A DNA stretch of 64,000 bases, taken from Siphonodentalium dalli. Its lineage: Eukaryota; Mollusca; Scaphopoda; Gadilida; Siphonodentaliidae. How positions within the stretch are numbered: the first letter of the stretch is position 1; the number at the start of each line of letters is the position of its first letter. Shown here piece after piece: positions 1 through 12,195 of the stretch. The position numbers were made by a program, and so were the translations under genes. The notes under the pieces are model-generated. The model was not told the origin of the DNA. It saw only the letters and a program-made list of their open reading frames with translations, and made no database searches. The stretch covers positions 124,979,605 through 125,043,604 of the forward strand of contig CP136064.1 of assembly GCA_032622095.1 (NCBI GenBank), in the 5' to 3' direction.

Positions 1-306
1 CATTGGCTTAACACATTAAAAATTATAAAATTGTTAAAGAATGTAAGAAAAAATGGTAAAAAGTGTTAAAAAAAGATTTTTTTTAGGCCAATGCATTCTC
101 TTATATATGCGAGGCGACCTATGGTCGACTCGCATATATAAGAGAATGCATTGGCACAGGGCTAACTGTAACTATCACAATGTGGTCAAGGAGCCGGTTC
201 CAATGATATCCATATTTGTATGGTTCTATTGAGACAGACCGAAGATATTTTACGCTGTTGAAGCTTTATTTGGCCGGTTCTGGCCGGTTTGTTGGGTAAA
301 GGGTTA
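1..306. mobile_element. TA-flanked MITE, family A, copy 1 (left end off the window)
   Basis: Bases 1-306 match 20992-21287 nearly base for base, so this is the right-hand part of the same element. It carries a palindrome at about 89-157 whose arms begin CCAATGCATTCTCTTATATA. It ends with GGGTAAAGGGT followed by TA, the mirror image of the left end seen in the complete copy at 20903. A TA target and short terminal inverted repeats fit a mariner-like non-autonomous element; that class is inferred. No coding capacity is seen. Confidence 0.8.
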
Positions 307-1634
307 ATAAGAACAAAACAGCGAGATAACCAGGGATAACTTTAAACATGGAAAACGAAACAAAATTATTCAATGTGCCGTCTGTAATTATACATCTGGG
401 ATATGCAATTTCGGGGACGGAGAGATAGAATAACTCGCCCTTCAAGAAATGCTGATGACGATTAACCTGATGCTGTTAGAAGTTACTGACATGTGACTCG
501 TTGGGCCTATATCACAATGGTCACGGAGCTTGTTCGATTACGGTTTACCGATACTCTCGGAGCTGTGACGGTGTGACATACACGTGTGCGGGGGGGGGGG
601 GGGCAACACTATTCGGCTATCTGACTTTCGTCGTCATATGACCTACCGGGTGAACAGAAGTTGACCCTAATGCAATCAACCAATCTGGTCACGTATGTCA
701 GTTATTAGCCGGGGTGGGGGTGGTGGGGGTGGGTGGTTTCTAAGTTAAACAAGACATGTCCGATTTGACACCACGAAACCACCATTTCCATTAAACGGAC
801 ATGGCTCATTCGAACCTCCAAATTTGTTTCTACCTAATTTGGAGCGACGGATAAGATAGGTCATAAATAAACGAACTATTATTATACCGGCTTCATGTGC
901 TCTGAAAAATACACAGCCACTTTTCAGCCGTTGTCAAACGCTCTTTATTGCTACCATATCAGAAACAGACTACCACAGAACGCTCTTTTCTGTTCCATGT
1001 CGTGCAAATGGCTGTTTTGTGTTTGGGACCCAAACACCGTATTCACTGTTGTATTTTTCATTACTTCAATGCGTATTTTTGGGTTACATAAAGAAAGGTA
1101 GTTCAGATATTTATCGACCTATTTCGATACAGAGAACAATTCAAAAGCGAATGATATTATGTGTATTTTGGAGCGCAAACCGTCATATGGCTTTAATATA
1201 AGGTTTTGATAACGATAATATCGACTTTCAAAATTGGACGTTTTAACATTTTCAATAATTTTTGAATTTGTGTCAGACTAGCAAATATCCAATGATGTTC
1301 TCTTATAAAAATCGTACACGATTCCTTCACCAAAAAGCGGTAGATAATAAGGAGTGTTAATTCTCATATATGAGCATAGTGATCGTTTTTGATGTATCTA
1401 TTATAGATGATTTCGTTATACCAGTGTAATATGGATAAGGGTAACTGCAAGTATGTCTATATTAATGTTGCTTTGTCTGGTGAGGGGAACATTAGTTTGG
1501 GAAATTCGTATTTATATGTTATCAAATTAGACCATGGATCTTTAATATAATGATGATATTACATGTATAGCTCGAACGACGAAAATCCAGAACAACCCAA
1601 TTAACGAGGGCATTGTATTATAGCAGAAGTACAT
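307..1634. other. Gene-free stretch
   Basis: I see no supported gene. There are G homopolymer runs near 589-602 and 711-736. A short motif near 758-790 (GTCCGATTTGACACCAC) recurs near 19447, 24664 and 26940, and marks the end of dispersed repeat family V. The open frames here are short and lack recognisable domains. Confidence 0.5.
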
Positions 1635-1638
1635 TTAA

Positions 1639-2220
1639 AGGGGTACTGTACGCCATTTTCATTAAATTTCCGGTGACAACAACGATCTAATATCGATAAT
1701 ATATAGAAACATAAGTAATTTGAGTCGAAGATGTATTCTGTAAACGCTCAGGTTAATAGGCTATCTTAAAATTTAATAATTTAAAAGTTAATAATTTGAT
1801 ATAAATTGAATTTATGACTGGAGCCATAAAATGGCGTCAATTAAATTACGAATTACCGTAATCAAAACAGTAATTGAGGGATACCGGATTGTTAAACCGA
1901 TCACACACACGATCGCTTAAAATATTATGATGATACGGGGAGAACAATCAAGCCACTCACTGACTAGCGACGATACAATAACTTAAATGATTATATGGGA
2001 CTAGTATGCATATAATATAACTTTTATTTGATTCATTTGGTTGAAAACTTTACAAAAATTACTCGACAACGACAATTTGTATTTTTGCATTCCGGTAAAT
2101 TTGTCATCCGTAACATGACTTCGTACTCAACAGACTTTCAAATAATGGAAAAATTGTTACCTTATTCTCCGACTCGGATACTATAGAAACCAACAACAAC
2201 ATTTGGCGTACAGTACCCCT
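1639..2220. mobile_element. TTAA-flanked MITE, family Y, copy 1
   Basis: The 582-bp element has 17-bp terminal inverted repeats (AGGGGTACTGTACGCCA at the left, its complement at the right) and is flanked on both sides by TTAA (1635-1638 and 2221-2224). TTAA duplication with short terminal repeats is typical of piggyBac-type transposons, so a non-autonomous piggyBac-like element is inferred. An inverted, interrupted relative occupies about 21288-22342. No open frame of note. Confidence 0.8.
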
Positions 2221-2431
2221 TTAAGTGCATTAGATTGATGATACTCCTTAAAATGTCGAATTGTTCAAGACAAAGCCATTATGTTTACTACCTTTTTTCA
2301 CGTCACCTGGATCAAAATTGTCAATAAATAAGGGAACTATTTGGATTGTTATATAAATACGTATCCCGGTAATCGGAAAACCGCACGGAAGCCAGACATT
2401 TAAAAACAACTTTCTGCGCAACCGAAAAAAG

Positions 2432-3441
2432 CATATATAGAGGATCTCACATGAGTTTCTATTTTATACGGAATTTATCAACCGAGTTCACTAAATTCGA
2501 TTTGAGCCGAGGTTTACCGAGGCTCAAATAGAATTTAGTGGACGAGGTTGATAAATTACGTATAAAATAGGACGAGTGTGAGATACTTTTTATCACATGA
2601 TCAAATAAACGCGAAGCAATGCGAAATATCCATCGAAAACAACGATAAAACCGCAGCGATCGCAAGTCATTTGAAGAACGATGTGACGTCATCGCACGCG
2701 CTGATATTAAACGTGTCTCTTATCGATAATTATGAAACTGCTTTTATGGGCAAATTATGTGATAAAAGAATTTATCATATGACTCAATCATTATTTACGT
2801 TGGAAACTATGTCATAAATAAATTTCATATCAATTACTAATTCATATCACCTTCCGATAATTTGATTGGTTTGTTGACAAAAAGTGTGTTGTGATTGGCT
2901 GAATGGCAGCCGGGGGCCGAGCCGCATCTCTGACTATATGCAGGTCAAATTCGTGCGCGTCAAATACATGAATCAACGCGATGCCGAAATTCTCGCAATT
3001 ATAATCTTGAAATATATAGTTTTGGACATTGTTATACGATAAATAGAATATGTAATTCGTATTTATCTAATAAACATACGATATAAGGTCACAAACTGAG
3101 AACAGAATAGCGCACTATATCTTCGCGTGCATATTATTTCTGCTAGTTCACCAGGTGTAATTGGGCTTCCGGTGAAGTGAAGTGACGTCACATTAACCTT
3201 TTGCTGCCGATGTCATATAGCTATTTAGTGATGTGTGTGCGTTTTGGACATCATAATCAATTTATAGGTGTCATATGATAAATAGAATATGTAATTCGTG
3301 TTTCTCTCATATGATATTTATGAAACTCGTCACGAATTTTCAGTTTTCTCTCGCCGGAGGCTCGAGAAAACTGAAAATTCTTAGGCTCGTTTCATAAATA
3401 TCACATGAGAGAAACACTCATTTCATATCCTCTATATGTAA
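2432..3441. mobile_element. Foldback element with two long hairpins
   Basis: Left end GCATATATAGAGGATCTCAC and right end near 3422-3441 are inverted copies of each other, suggesting terminal repeats of about 24 bp around a 1-kb element. Inside are two large hairpins with unrelated stems. Hairpin A has arms about 2442-2512 and 2519-2587, with a few mismatches. Hairpin B has arms 3298-3354 and 3361-3417. A motif, GATAAATAGAATATGTAATTC, occurs twice (about 3040 and 3280). No coding sequence is seen; superfamily unknown. Confidence 0.6.
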
Positions 3442-3935
3442 TCCATGCATATTTATCAACCCATTTTGATCACAGAAACGCGACAAAGGTAATTAGTTGC
3501 TATATTTAATTTGAGCCTTGAAAATGGTGTGTGGGGTTAACAACATTCGGAATTCATTCGGAATTTAAATACCACAGTACGAGTTCGGAAAATGTGCTTT
3601 GAGCAGAATGGTACGTGGATGAGGAGTATAGTCAAGTATTATGTGCGACCCCTCGATAATATACCAAGGAACCGATTAGACGTATAGCACAGATTCATGC
3701 CTTTCATAATGAATGTTGGCATAATATTGCGTGTCTACGTCACTTCGAGAAGACTGTGGGCTATTTTTCTATCAAGCCTGAACCAACAGTTCACATAATT
3801 ACATCAAGGGAATTCTGCCCCAAAATAAATAATCTCGAGATACTTTCGAACATATCGCATCTAAACCTGAACTTGGTCTGTTGGAGATGACTCGTTTGTG
3901 CCACGATCCTAAGATGGTTGTGTCGTTCTCACTTC

Positions 3936-4555
3936 TTCGCACCGCAGATCCCTGGGGAAAATTACTAAAATACCAATATAGTCTATAGCAGTGTAAAGGT
4001 TTCAATGATCGATTTTGGCTAAAACCACACCCACTACCAAAACCCTAATATATTCTAGAAATAGATGATTGCAGCCAAAATAGCCTCATGTGTGTCTTAT
4101 TGGCAATAAAATTCCCCTTCATTTGACATATAACTCGGCGAAATTGAACGAATCGAAGTCAAGATATCATATCGGATACTAGCCAAATATAACTAAGAAA
4201 TCGGGTCGTCAATCTCCCTGTCCGCTCAGAGGCCTTTGACCTAGTTATAAAATCAATATTTTCGAGCAATAATTTGTCGCGAAAGTGTACTTAAACGTGA
4301 TGACATAACCTATAAATGCTCATATATGTTCCGCAAGTAATTCCGAAGACATCCATACCCTTTTTACTTCATCCGATGTGTTTGTGCCCAATTAAAAAAA
4401 TTTATTCATCAAACGAATTCCAGATACAAGACGTGTCTTGAAATTGGGGTTTTGATAGTGGGTGTGGTTTTAACCAAAATCGACCATTGGAATCTTTACA
4501 CTGGTATAGTCTATATTGGTATTTTATTTCCCCAGGGGCCTGTGGTTCGCACTCT
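3936..4555. mobile_element. Short element with about 110-bp inverted ends
   Basis: Bases about 3936-4046 reappear inverted at about 4448-4555. They share blocks such as CCCTGGGGAAA, ACCAATATAG and AAAACCACACCCACTA, with scattered differences and small gaps. The 400-bp centre has no long open frame. The arrangement is that of a non-autonomous transposon with long terminal inverted repeats; I could not identify a target duplication. Confidence 0.55.
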
Positions 4556-5259
4556 ATGCTTCGTTCCTTCGCTGGTCTCGCCGACGCTGAGATTGGGTCT
4601 TGTTCCTTCTCCCGCGTCTTCGCTTCTTGGTGATAAATGACACTCCTTCCGAACTTGATTAAAAATAGACCATGCCAATGTATACTTTATAACTGAAAGG
4701 TAGAGTCTATTCAGTAAAGAAAGTGTTAATGGGCCCGATCATGGATGTGACCGCAGATACAAACGAACCCTTTAGGCAACTGAAAACCCTTTCCTGATAC
4801 ACGAATATCATCCATTTGCGAGGTATTAAGTGCACAAGCACCGTTACAGGGCTTCATATATATCTAAGATAAACTAACCCTCACTTCAATAGTAAGTGGA
4901 TGAGTGCGTCTGAGTGGCGGGTGGATCATTTTCATACCTCATATATGAACTAAAGATATATTAATGTTATTCGGCGATTGTATGTTGTTGAAACGACAAT
5001 TATAGGCATGTTAATTTAGTGCATGTGATTTCGAACGGCATTAAGTTAACGCTAATCTACACAATTATTGGTTTCCACCAGACGACATGGGCTTGCTTGT
5101 TGCAGATAAGCTTCCAGTCGTTTCCGTCGGGTCAATTACATTAAATGCTCGTTATACATAACATATGTGAACTAGAAAGAACACGGTTATCGGAAACGAC
5201 TATATCGTGGCACCATGTTGCACCGGGCCTATACAGTGCAATAATGATTATATAATGTA
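4556..5259. other. Gene-free stretch
   Basis: AT-rich unique-looking sequence. I see no repeat, RNA gene or credible coding region. Confidence 0.4.
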
Positions 5260-6870
5260 CTAGCGGGGTGACCCGGAGTTTCCCAGGTTAAAGTGACGTG
5301 GAACCCTCTGCTGTGGACATTTGATGGGAATAATGAATACTCTTGCTCAGAGTGTTACGTGTATTCTCATAAATTGTATATCAAAATGGGCATCACAAAG
5401 CGCCATTCTTATACATGGGTTATAAGTAGTGGCTCACCTTGTCGGAGTGATCGTAATTTTGTTTATCGTGATTAATTCTTCACACAAATAAAGTAATTAT
5501 TTATTTACAACTGCGCGTACTTCAGACATTATCATCTTTTTAAATCACACAGTAAACGTGATTGGAATTGACGTTTCTTCGCAAAAATAAAACACGACAA
5601 TTGGGTTTTATATAGACATATATAAAGAGGATCTACAACGAATTCCCAGTTTATAGCGGAATTTACAAAACTCGTCCAGTAAATTAGGTCTGGACCGAGC
5701 CTTTGGCGAGGTTCAGACCTAATTTACTGGACGATTTTGTAAATTCCGTTATAAACTGAGACGAGTTGTAGATTCTATTTATTACATGATCCAAAACCTC
5801 GACAAAACATAATTAAATCAACAAATGGGACGCGAAACTAACATCGGCTTCTATAAGGCCTGCGATGACGTTTCACGTAACTATGAGTTGTTTGCCGCGT
5901 ACAGAAATAGTCCCAGACAAATAAAGACTCTTTGGCGTATATAATGGCGTATATTTAATGACATAACTTTTCAAACTCTTCATTCATTATAGTTTATTGG
6001 AAAAATATTGGAAGCCATATTATTTTGAGACGTAGCGTATGGAATGTAAACAGACGACAAACCGGAAGTCAAAGGTAACTTGGCACTATTTCCTGTTATT
6101 AAACGAACGTTTAATATCACAATTTATAGAATGGGTTTATTGAATGGAATAAGGGTAGGATCATGTAATAAAAATATATCTAGACTAGTGGGTTAGACTA
6201 AGATTGTGAGGACATCTGGTTATCATATCTTCATGAAGATACATATGTTTTAAAGAAATATCCGGGCGCTCCTCTGTTCATGTTGATATACTGGCTAATT
6301 GTTCTCAGTTTAAAAGAAATGTTGCTATATATCAGCTACATGTGACCAACACCGGGAGAGATTTAATGATGGTTATGTTAGGCTATGAGTCTGTTATAAA
6401 ACAATGATATAATCCTCTGTATCGGGCTGATGTAGTCTTGTCAAAGGCCAGTATTGGGTGATCCTGAAATGACATGTGCTATTGACTGTGTTTTCTTTTA
6501 ACTCAGAATAAACTATTTTTGACGGCATACTGTGACTACTATTTTTGAACAGGCATTCTGTACATTTCCATCTCTGTTGATTGTATCTTTTTTGTGGAAA
6601 ATATCTTTAATGGGGCAGACTAAATTGTGTTATATTTATAACATATGAGCCATTATAACATGGCATAATCTGACGTTTCAAGGTACCTGTTTGCAAGAAG
6701 TCAAGATTATATATAGAATGATACATTATACTTTTAATGCTTTCTTCTATGTATCGGTTTCTGCTAGCTCACCCTATGAATCCCTGATTGCAGTCCCCGT
6801 ACAACTATTGAGAAGATATATTTGTCAAGTGACTTAATTGGGTCACCATTTGCAAAAAAGATACAATGAA
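5260..6870 (-). mobile_element. Helitron family H, minus-strand copy, degenerate
   Basis: Read on the minus strand this ends in CTAG at 5263-5260 followed by T, preceded by a GC-rich block (ACTCCGGGTCACCCCGCTAG). It shares the same 3' region, including GTAAATAAATAA, with the well-defined Helitron at 39213-41957. Further homology to 41000-41830 is evident at about 5480-5612 and 6178-6870. The copy is interrupted by a foldback element at about 5613-6179. It lacks the tandem-unit part of the full copy and has no Rep/helicase coding sequence. Confidence 0.7.
5613..6179. mobile_element. Foldback element inserted in the Helitron copy
   Basis: Comparison with the uninterrupted Helitron (around 41725-41760) shows about 570 extra bases here. 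The insertion carries a long hairpin with arms about 5627-5697 and 5707-5776, loop near TTTGG. Flanking motifs (ATATATAAAGAGGATCTACA on the left, TTATTACATGATCC on the right and again inverted near 6159) resemble those around the hairpin at 2442-2587, so the two look like members of one foldback family. Confidence 0.55.
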
Positions 6871-8596
6871 GACCAGGAAGCTAGGTTATTTGGGTTTAGT
6901 CACCTATCGGTGAATTTTAATTTAATTCGAAAAGGCCGGTAATAAATTATGTATACAATTGTTGGTATGACGTTAAATAACTTTCATTCGGTGCGACGCC
7001 TATACCTCTCCGACTAAGAGATCCATTATAGGATCCATTAGGAAAGCATTCCGAAATTATAAAATTTTATATCCGGACACCGAAGAAAGGTCATGCGGTA
7101 CACTAAACTGGAGAATGTTGCAATCTCATGTTCATATTACAAACATGTGACGATAGGTTTATAGTTTATTGGGGGGGGGGGGGTATAGTCACTTTTGCCC
7201 ATAGTTCATATCGCAACGTTGTCTCTTATATTTTTGGGGAAACGCGCATGTGTTTAAATTGGCGGGGAAATTACTTCACTGCTCTAGATACACAAGTCGT
7301 GTTACCAGTTACCTCCTACTTTTGTGCGTCAAACGAACCCTCCGTTACCAGGAATCGAATTCGCTTCGAAACCACTGGAATGCTAATGACAGAATAGTGC
7401 GGTATGCACATTAGCGACTGGCCAACCAGTGGTCCTTGTGGGGAGCGTTCACAATGGCTAAAAGCTCACTTCTATCATAATCATTTAACATTTAAACATG
7501 AAAACATAATTTGGCAGAAACTTGAAAACTACTCCAGAAAATTAGTTTGACATTTTTTCGGTTATTGGTTTTATCGATGCGCGTATCCGCAAATCAAAGA
7601 AAGCATATTCCATTTCTAATATTTGTCAACACTTGTGAGTGGTATATGGTTCTTTCAGTTGCGCGGAACCATATGTGGTATACTCACACTTCAGCACATA
7701 ACCCATAGACAACCATTTGTATCACTAAAGTGTGTCTACCTATATCGCACTTACTCGCATTGGTACTTTAACAAACACGACTGCCGTTATAAAAGGTTGG
7801 ATATCCACAGACGTTTTAGCTAATTAGATCTAAACTGTACACCATTGCGACCGGAGTATCTGCGAATGAGCTTCTTACAGCGTCTGCCATCGTCATGTTA
7901 CCATGCACGATAAATAGTTCATCATTAAATTGGAATATTAATTTGCTAAAACTTTAACAAATGCAGCACAGGAAGAATGCTCACTATTCACGATCGGGCA
8001 ATGTTGAACGGGAAACAATTTAAAACTTTTATGTCTATAAAAAAATTGAGATCAATGTTTGAGTTTTGAGAAAAAAAGATCACTTTGATATCAATTATGG
8101 CCCGTGATAGCGGCGACGTATATGTCAATCAGATGTCAGCTTTTGGGCGTTCATTGACATATCACATATGACACAGGAGGAGTGTTGTTCTTTCAAGCCT
8201 AACCTTTTTACCAAACTACACGTGGTTATAAAGTCGACGCCAGCTCTAATCTGATGTCAAAAAAGTAATCAGTTTTGAAGTCCAATTTATTCAAAATGGA
8301 GGTGGGTTTTATACCACAAACTCGAAGACCATGACTCAATATAGTTAGGCTGTAACTTGGCTTCTAGTACTAACCACTCAATATATTGTAAGATGGAGAT
8401 GCACGTTTTTGCATAAATACAGCCAAATATTGCAAGAGATTTTCAACAAAGTATTACCCTGGATTTATCTGGCGAAACATCTTGAATTTCACATATCATC
8501 ATCTTCATTGTTTGCAGAATCTGAGCAATTATTAAGAGGTGACAATGGATTTAATACATTTGAGAGGTCAAACTATTATTTTCTTTGTTTTGCCTT
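6871..8596. other. Gene-free stretch
   Basis: No recognisable gene. A G run lies near 7171-7183 and a short perfect-stem hairpin at 7634-7688. The open frames of up to 89 codons have no recognisable domain. Confidence 0.4.
7634..7688. other. Short hairpin
   Basis: GTGAGT and GGTATATGGTTC pair with GAACCATATG and TATACTCAC across a loop of about 13 bases, giving roughly 20 paired bases. It is short for an animal pre-miRNA and could be the relic of a MITE; function unknown. Confidence 0.35.
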
Positions 8597-8597
8597 T

Positions 8598-8710
8598 AGG
8601 TACCAAGAACTGCTAGAATAATTAATAATTTCACAAAACACTCCAATCACCAAACAGCTTATTGTCTCGGCTCCATGAGAGGAGGCTTCATTTGTATCGC
8701 TGTGTGGTCC
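8598..8710 (+). pseudogene. Exon-like fragment, plus-strand copy (degenerate)
   Basis: A pyrimidine-rich tract ending in AG at about 8600 precedes a frame reading RYQELL, then stops. About 70 bases later the frame reads HERRLHLYRCVVHSSRENP and ends in TGA. An inverted copy at 8955-8858 opens with the same RYQELL and continues without a stop to HERRL. The two look like decayed copies of one terminal exon with its splice acceptor. I do not recognise the protein; coincidental similarity within a non-coding repeat is possible. Confidence 0.3.
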
Positions 8711-8857
8711 ACTCAAGCAGAGAGAATCCATGACCCAGAGCACATCTCAACCCAATTTGTCATTGAACACACTGAATGACATGAAAATTCTCAAATATAG
8801 AAAATTATTTGTGGGTAGTTGTCTTCCTGAGTGAAAATAAACATAAAATTTCATAAA

Positions 8858-8955
8858 TCAAGAAAAATTAAGTCTCCTCTCATGATCTTCAGATATGGTA
8901 TCATGGATGGCCTGCACTTTTGAAACAAATCTACTTGTCAGAAGTTCTTGGTACC
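8858..8955 (-). pseudogene. Exon-like fragment, minus-strand copy
   Basis: On the minus strand a TTTTCAG acceptor-like sequence at about 8961-8955 leads into an open frame of about 32 codons (starts RYQELLTSRFVSKV, later ISEDHERRL) ending at TGA 8860-8858. Its first and last parts match the plus-strand fragment at 8598-8710, so the pair forms an inverted repeat with a 150-bp spacer. Family not recognised. Confidence 0.3.
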
Positions 8956-9559
8956 TGAAAATGGTGAAATTTTAAATATTTTCCATGCCATAAAAGTGAA
9001 GTAAAGGAGATTATAATAACCAATTGTTCGATTGTTCTTAAATATTGTATCACAATAATCGCTTGTACCAAATTTCACAAATAAATTCCTGACAGATTAT
9101 GAGAAAATCCATTTAGAAATACCAGGAAATAGTGACCAAACGTGCATCTGACCCTTAAACGAGAAGCCCATCACGATCGGTAGATGTTTAACCCACACAT
9201 TCAAACATACTGACTACTTAGTTATGTTTGCCAGAATGCCTGCACTTGTATCGCTATTGGAATACTGGAACATCAAACCATATATATACCCCCTATAAGT
9301 GGAGTTAAATGTGTTATAAATGACATGTTCATGAAGACGAAAGTCTATATAACATTAACAGGGGACAAACATGAGTAAATATTAGTATAGGAAAATAATT
9401 GCATTACTCATTTTTTCCGGCCCCGACAAACCCACCCACCCTGCCTCACGCCCTGTATACATAATCGGATACGGATAGTCGGCGGAATAACACAGCTCGG
9501 AGCAGGAACAAGAGTGGACACCACTCAAAATATTCCCATTTTTAAGATAAAGATTATGG

Positions 9560-9822
9560 GACTAACTTTAATCCGGATTCAGGATCCGGATTTGGCCAAA
9601 AAAGTTTTTTTGTCCGGATCCGGATCCGACCTACTTTTAAAAAATTGCTTTAAATCACTATTATGTGACATTTTCGCATTATATCACCGTTGTATGTGCT
9701 ATTATCAGCTGGCTAGGAAGGTACGAATCCGGGCCGAAAAAGTGCTTTTTCACGGATACCGGATCCGGATCCGACCCACTTTTTTAAATTGCTTTAAATC
9801 ACTATTATGTGACATTTTCGTA

Positions 9823-9917
<95 letters not shown>

Positions 9918-10443
9918 GTTCTCACAATCTGTTTCTTTGTGCCTTCGTCGCATTTGCTCGTCCATTTACTTGTATTTCAAGGCGGCTTTCTCTAAATAAC
10001 TGTCATTTTATCAGGTAGTTTGGAACTTAGTCATATATACATGTCTCTCTCTCTCTCCCTCCCTATGTCTGTCCGTTTCTCTCTCTCTCTCTCCCCCCCC
10101 TCTCTGCTGTATCTATCAATCGCACTCTCGCTCTCTCTCTCACTCTCTCTATCTCTCGCTCTGTCTTTAGTCCATGATTGCTTAGAGTGCATATGTACAT
10201 ACAAATCGGGAATCGATTCCGGATCCGGATCCGGATCCGACCCACTTTTTTAAAATTGCTTTAGATCACTATTATGTGATATTTTCGCATTATATCACCG
10301 TTGTATATGCTATTATCAGCTAGATAGATGTCCTAGCCACGAATCGGGGCTTCCCGTGGTTGCCAACAAACGACTGGTTCATACAAGTGAATCCGGATTG
10401 TTCTCGCTTGTTAATCCCGGACTGGGTCACTAGTATCGTTACT

Positions 10444-10490
<47 letters not shown>

Positions 10491-10653
10491 TATCTCTATC
10501 TCTATCTCTATCTCTCTCGTTTATTCGTTAGCCCCTGGTCATTCGAAAGGCGGCGCGTGTGCATAACTGTCGTCTCGATTCAGCTCAAGGCGGCTTTCTC
10601 TAAATAACTGTCATTTTATCAGGTAGTTAGTTTGGAACTTAGTCATATATACA

Positions 10654-10717
<64 letters not shown>

Positions 10718-10781
10718 CATTATGTCTTCCGTTTATATATATATATATCTCTCTCTCTCTCTCTTCTGTATCTCTCAATCG

Positions 10782-10824
<43 letters not shown>

Positions 10825-10870
10825 TATCTCTCGTTCTGTCATTAGTCATTGTTTATTGATAGGTGTTTAT
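9560..10870. repeat. Complex repeat block with (CT)n tracts
   Basis: Three partial copies (about 9598-9720, 9760-9826, 10213-10330) share a unit containing GGATCCGGATCC runs, a TTTAAATTGCTTTAAATCAC-like block and GACATTTTCGCATTATATCA. They alternate with (CT)n arrays at 9826-9914, 10043-10165, 10449-10519, 10656-10713 and 10747-10803, the last followed by a (CA)n run to about 10824. A second shared unit, AAGGCGGCTTTCTCTAAATA, precedes two of the arrays. Open frames here are translations of CT or AG runs and are not genes. Confidence 0.85.
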
Positions 10871-11022
10871 ATAAGGTCGCGACACCCTAATCCCTTTATT
10901 TTATAATCCCTTTATCTCTATTACGCGGCGACAGACTAATTAATACACATTTACCAGTGTCCTTAAATGACCCGAGTTTCAAATAGGCAACAGAAAATAA
11001 CCCGGCTTCGATTCCAGATTTG

Positions 11023-12195
11023 CAGGGATGTGGCTAGAGGGGGGGGGGGGGGTGGGGTGTCTCACCCCCAGCAGAGAGCTATATTTTCAATAGTTGGAAA
11101 TTTCATACCTGCCACAACTAAATTTCACACCAACAATAGGTTGAAAATGTTCTTGTAGTTTGATTATAAAACAATTTATTGGGGGGAATTTATTGTTTTT
11201 CGACCAATATTTGCATATGTTCCTATTTTTGGTCAAAATTTTGACAGAAATGGACATCAGTTGGAAATTTTCCAACCTTAGGGGGGTGACAGGTTGGAAA
11301 TTTCCAACACTTGGAAAACTTGTGTCCTTGTCCCTCCCCCGTGGCCAGTCAAAAACTTCTAGTTAATTTAAGAAAACAATATTGTCATACAATTGGTCAA
11401 CATTGTCATTGAAATTGTCATCAGTTGGAAATTTTCCAACCTAAGTGGGGGTGTAGGGTTTGAAATTTCCAACAGTAGGAAGGCTTGATGCTAGTCTAGA
11501 TGTTAGGATTTTGCGATTTTCTTGTTCAGATTTCAAAATTTTCGCACACCGGGCCGAACCATGGTCGGCCCGGTGTGTCATTGCCCCATCCACATGGCCA
11601 ATACAAAACTGCTAATTAGTTTAGCAAAACAATATTTTACTACATTTGGTCAAACTTGTAGACATAAATGGTCATCAGTTGAAGAATTTTCCAACCTGAG
11701 GGGGAGCATGAGGTTTGAAATTTCCAACACTAGGAAAGCTTCAGTTGAGGCCAGTCTAGATGCTAGGATTTGCGATTTTCTTGTATATAGTTTTCAAAAT
11801 TTTCTCACACCGGGCCCAACAACCATGGTCGGCCCGGTGTTTCCTGGTCTGTTGTCGGCAGCTGTGTGCATTTGTCTGGAATTAGATCACTAGTTGTTTT
11901 TTTTGGGGGCAATTTTCAGGTTAAAATATCTTAATGTTATCATACTGGGAAAATAGAAGCATGGCTTATGAATATAGGAAATTAGGCCTGAGCATGAGGT
12001 ACAAGGGGGGTGCAAATGGAATTATGCAAAAAGTTGTGTTGGTGCGATTCCGAATCAAGGGGGGGGGGTGCAAATGGAATTATGCAAAAAGTTGTGTTGG
12101 TGTGATTCCGACTCAAGGGGGGGGGGGGGGGGGGGTGCAGTTGGAAATTCCCAAGGTGGACACCCCCCAGCGGAGACCCTCTAGCCACATCCCTG
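11023..12195. mobile_element. hAT-type MITE
   Basis: Terminal inverted repeats CAGGGATGTGGCTAGAGGG (11023-11041) and its complement (12177-12195) are flanked by CAGATTTG (11015-11022) and CCGATTTG (12196-12203), an 8-bp duplication with one difference. A CAGGG start with 8-bp duplication is characteristic of hAT transposons. An unoccupied paralogue of the target exists at about 10145-10215. The interior contains repeated units with GTTGGAAATTTTCCAACCT, two CACCGGGCC...GGCCCGGTG hairpins (about 11551-11575, 11807-11840) and long G runs. No transposase is present. Confidence 0.85.

Noticed and set aside
9750..10859. Several open frames encoding Ser-Leu or Arg-Glu runs
   Set aside because: They are direct translations of (CT)n and (AG)n microsatellites on both strands.
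11522..11893. 123-codon open frame with CHCPIH-like residues
   Set aside because: It sits within the hAT-type MITE, spans its internal repeats and does not resemble a transposase.
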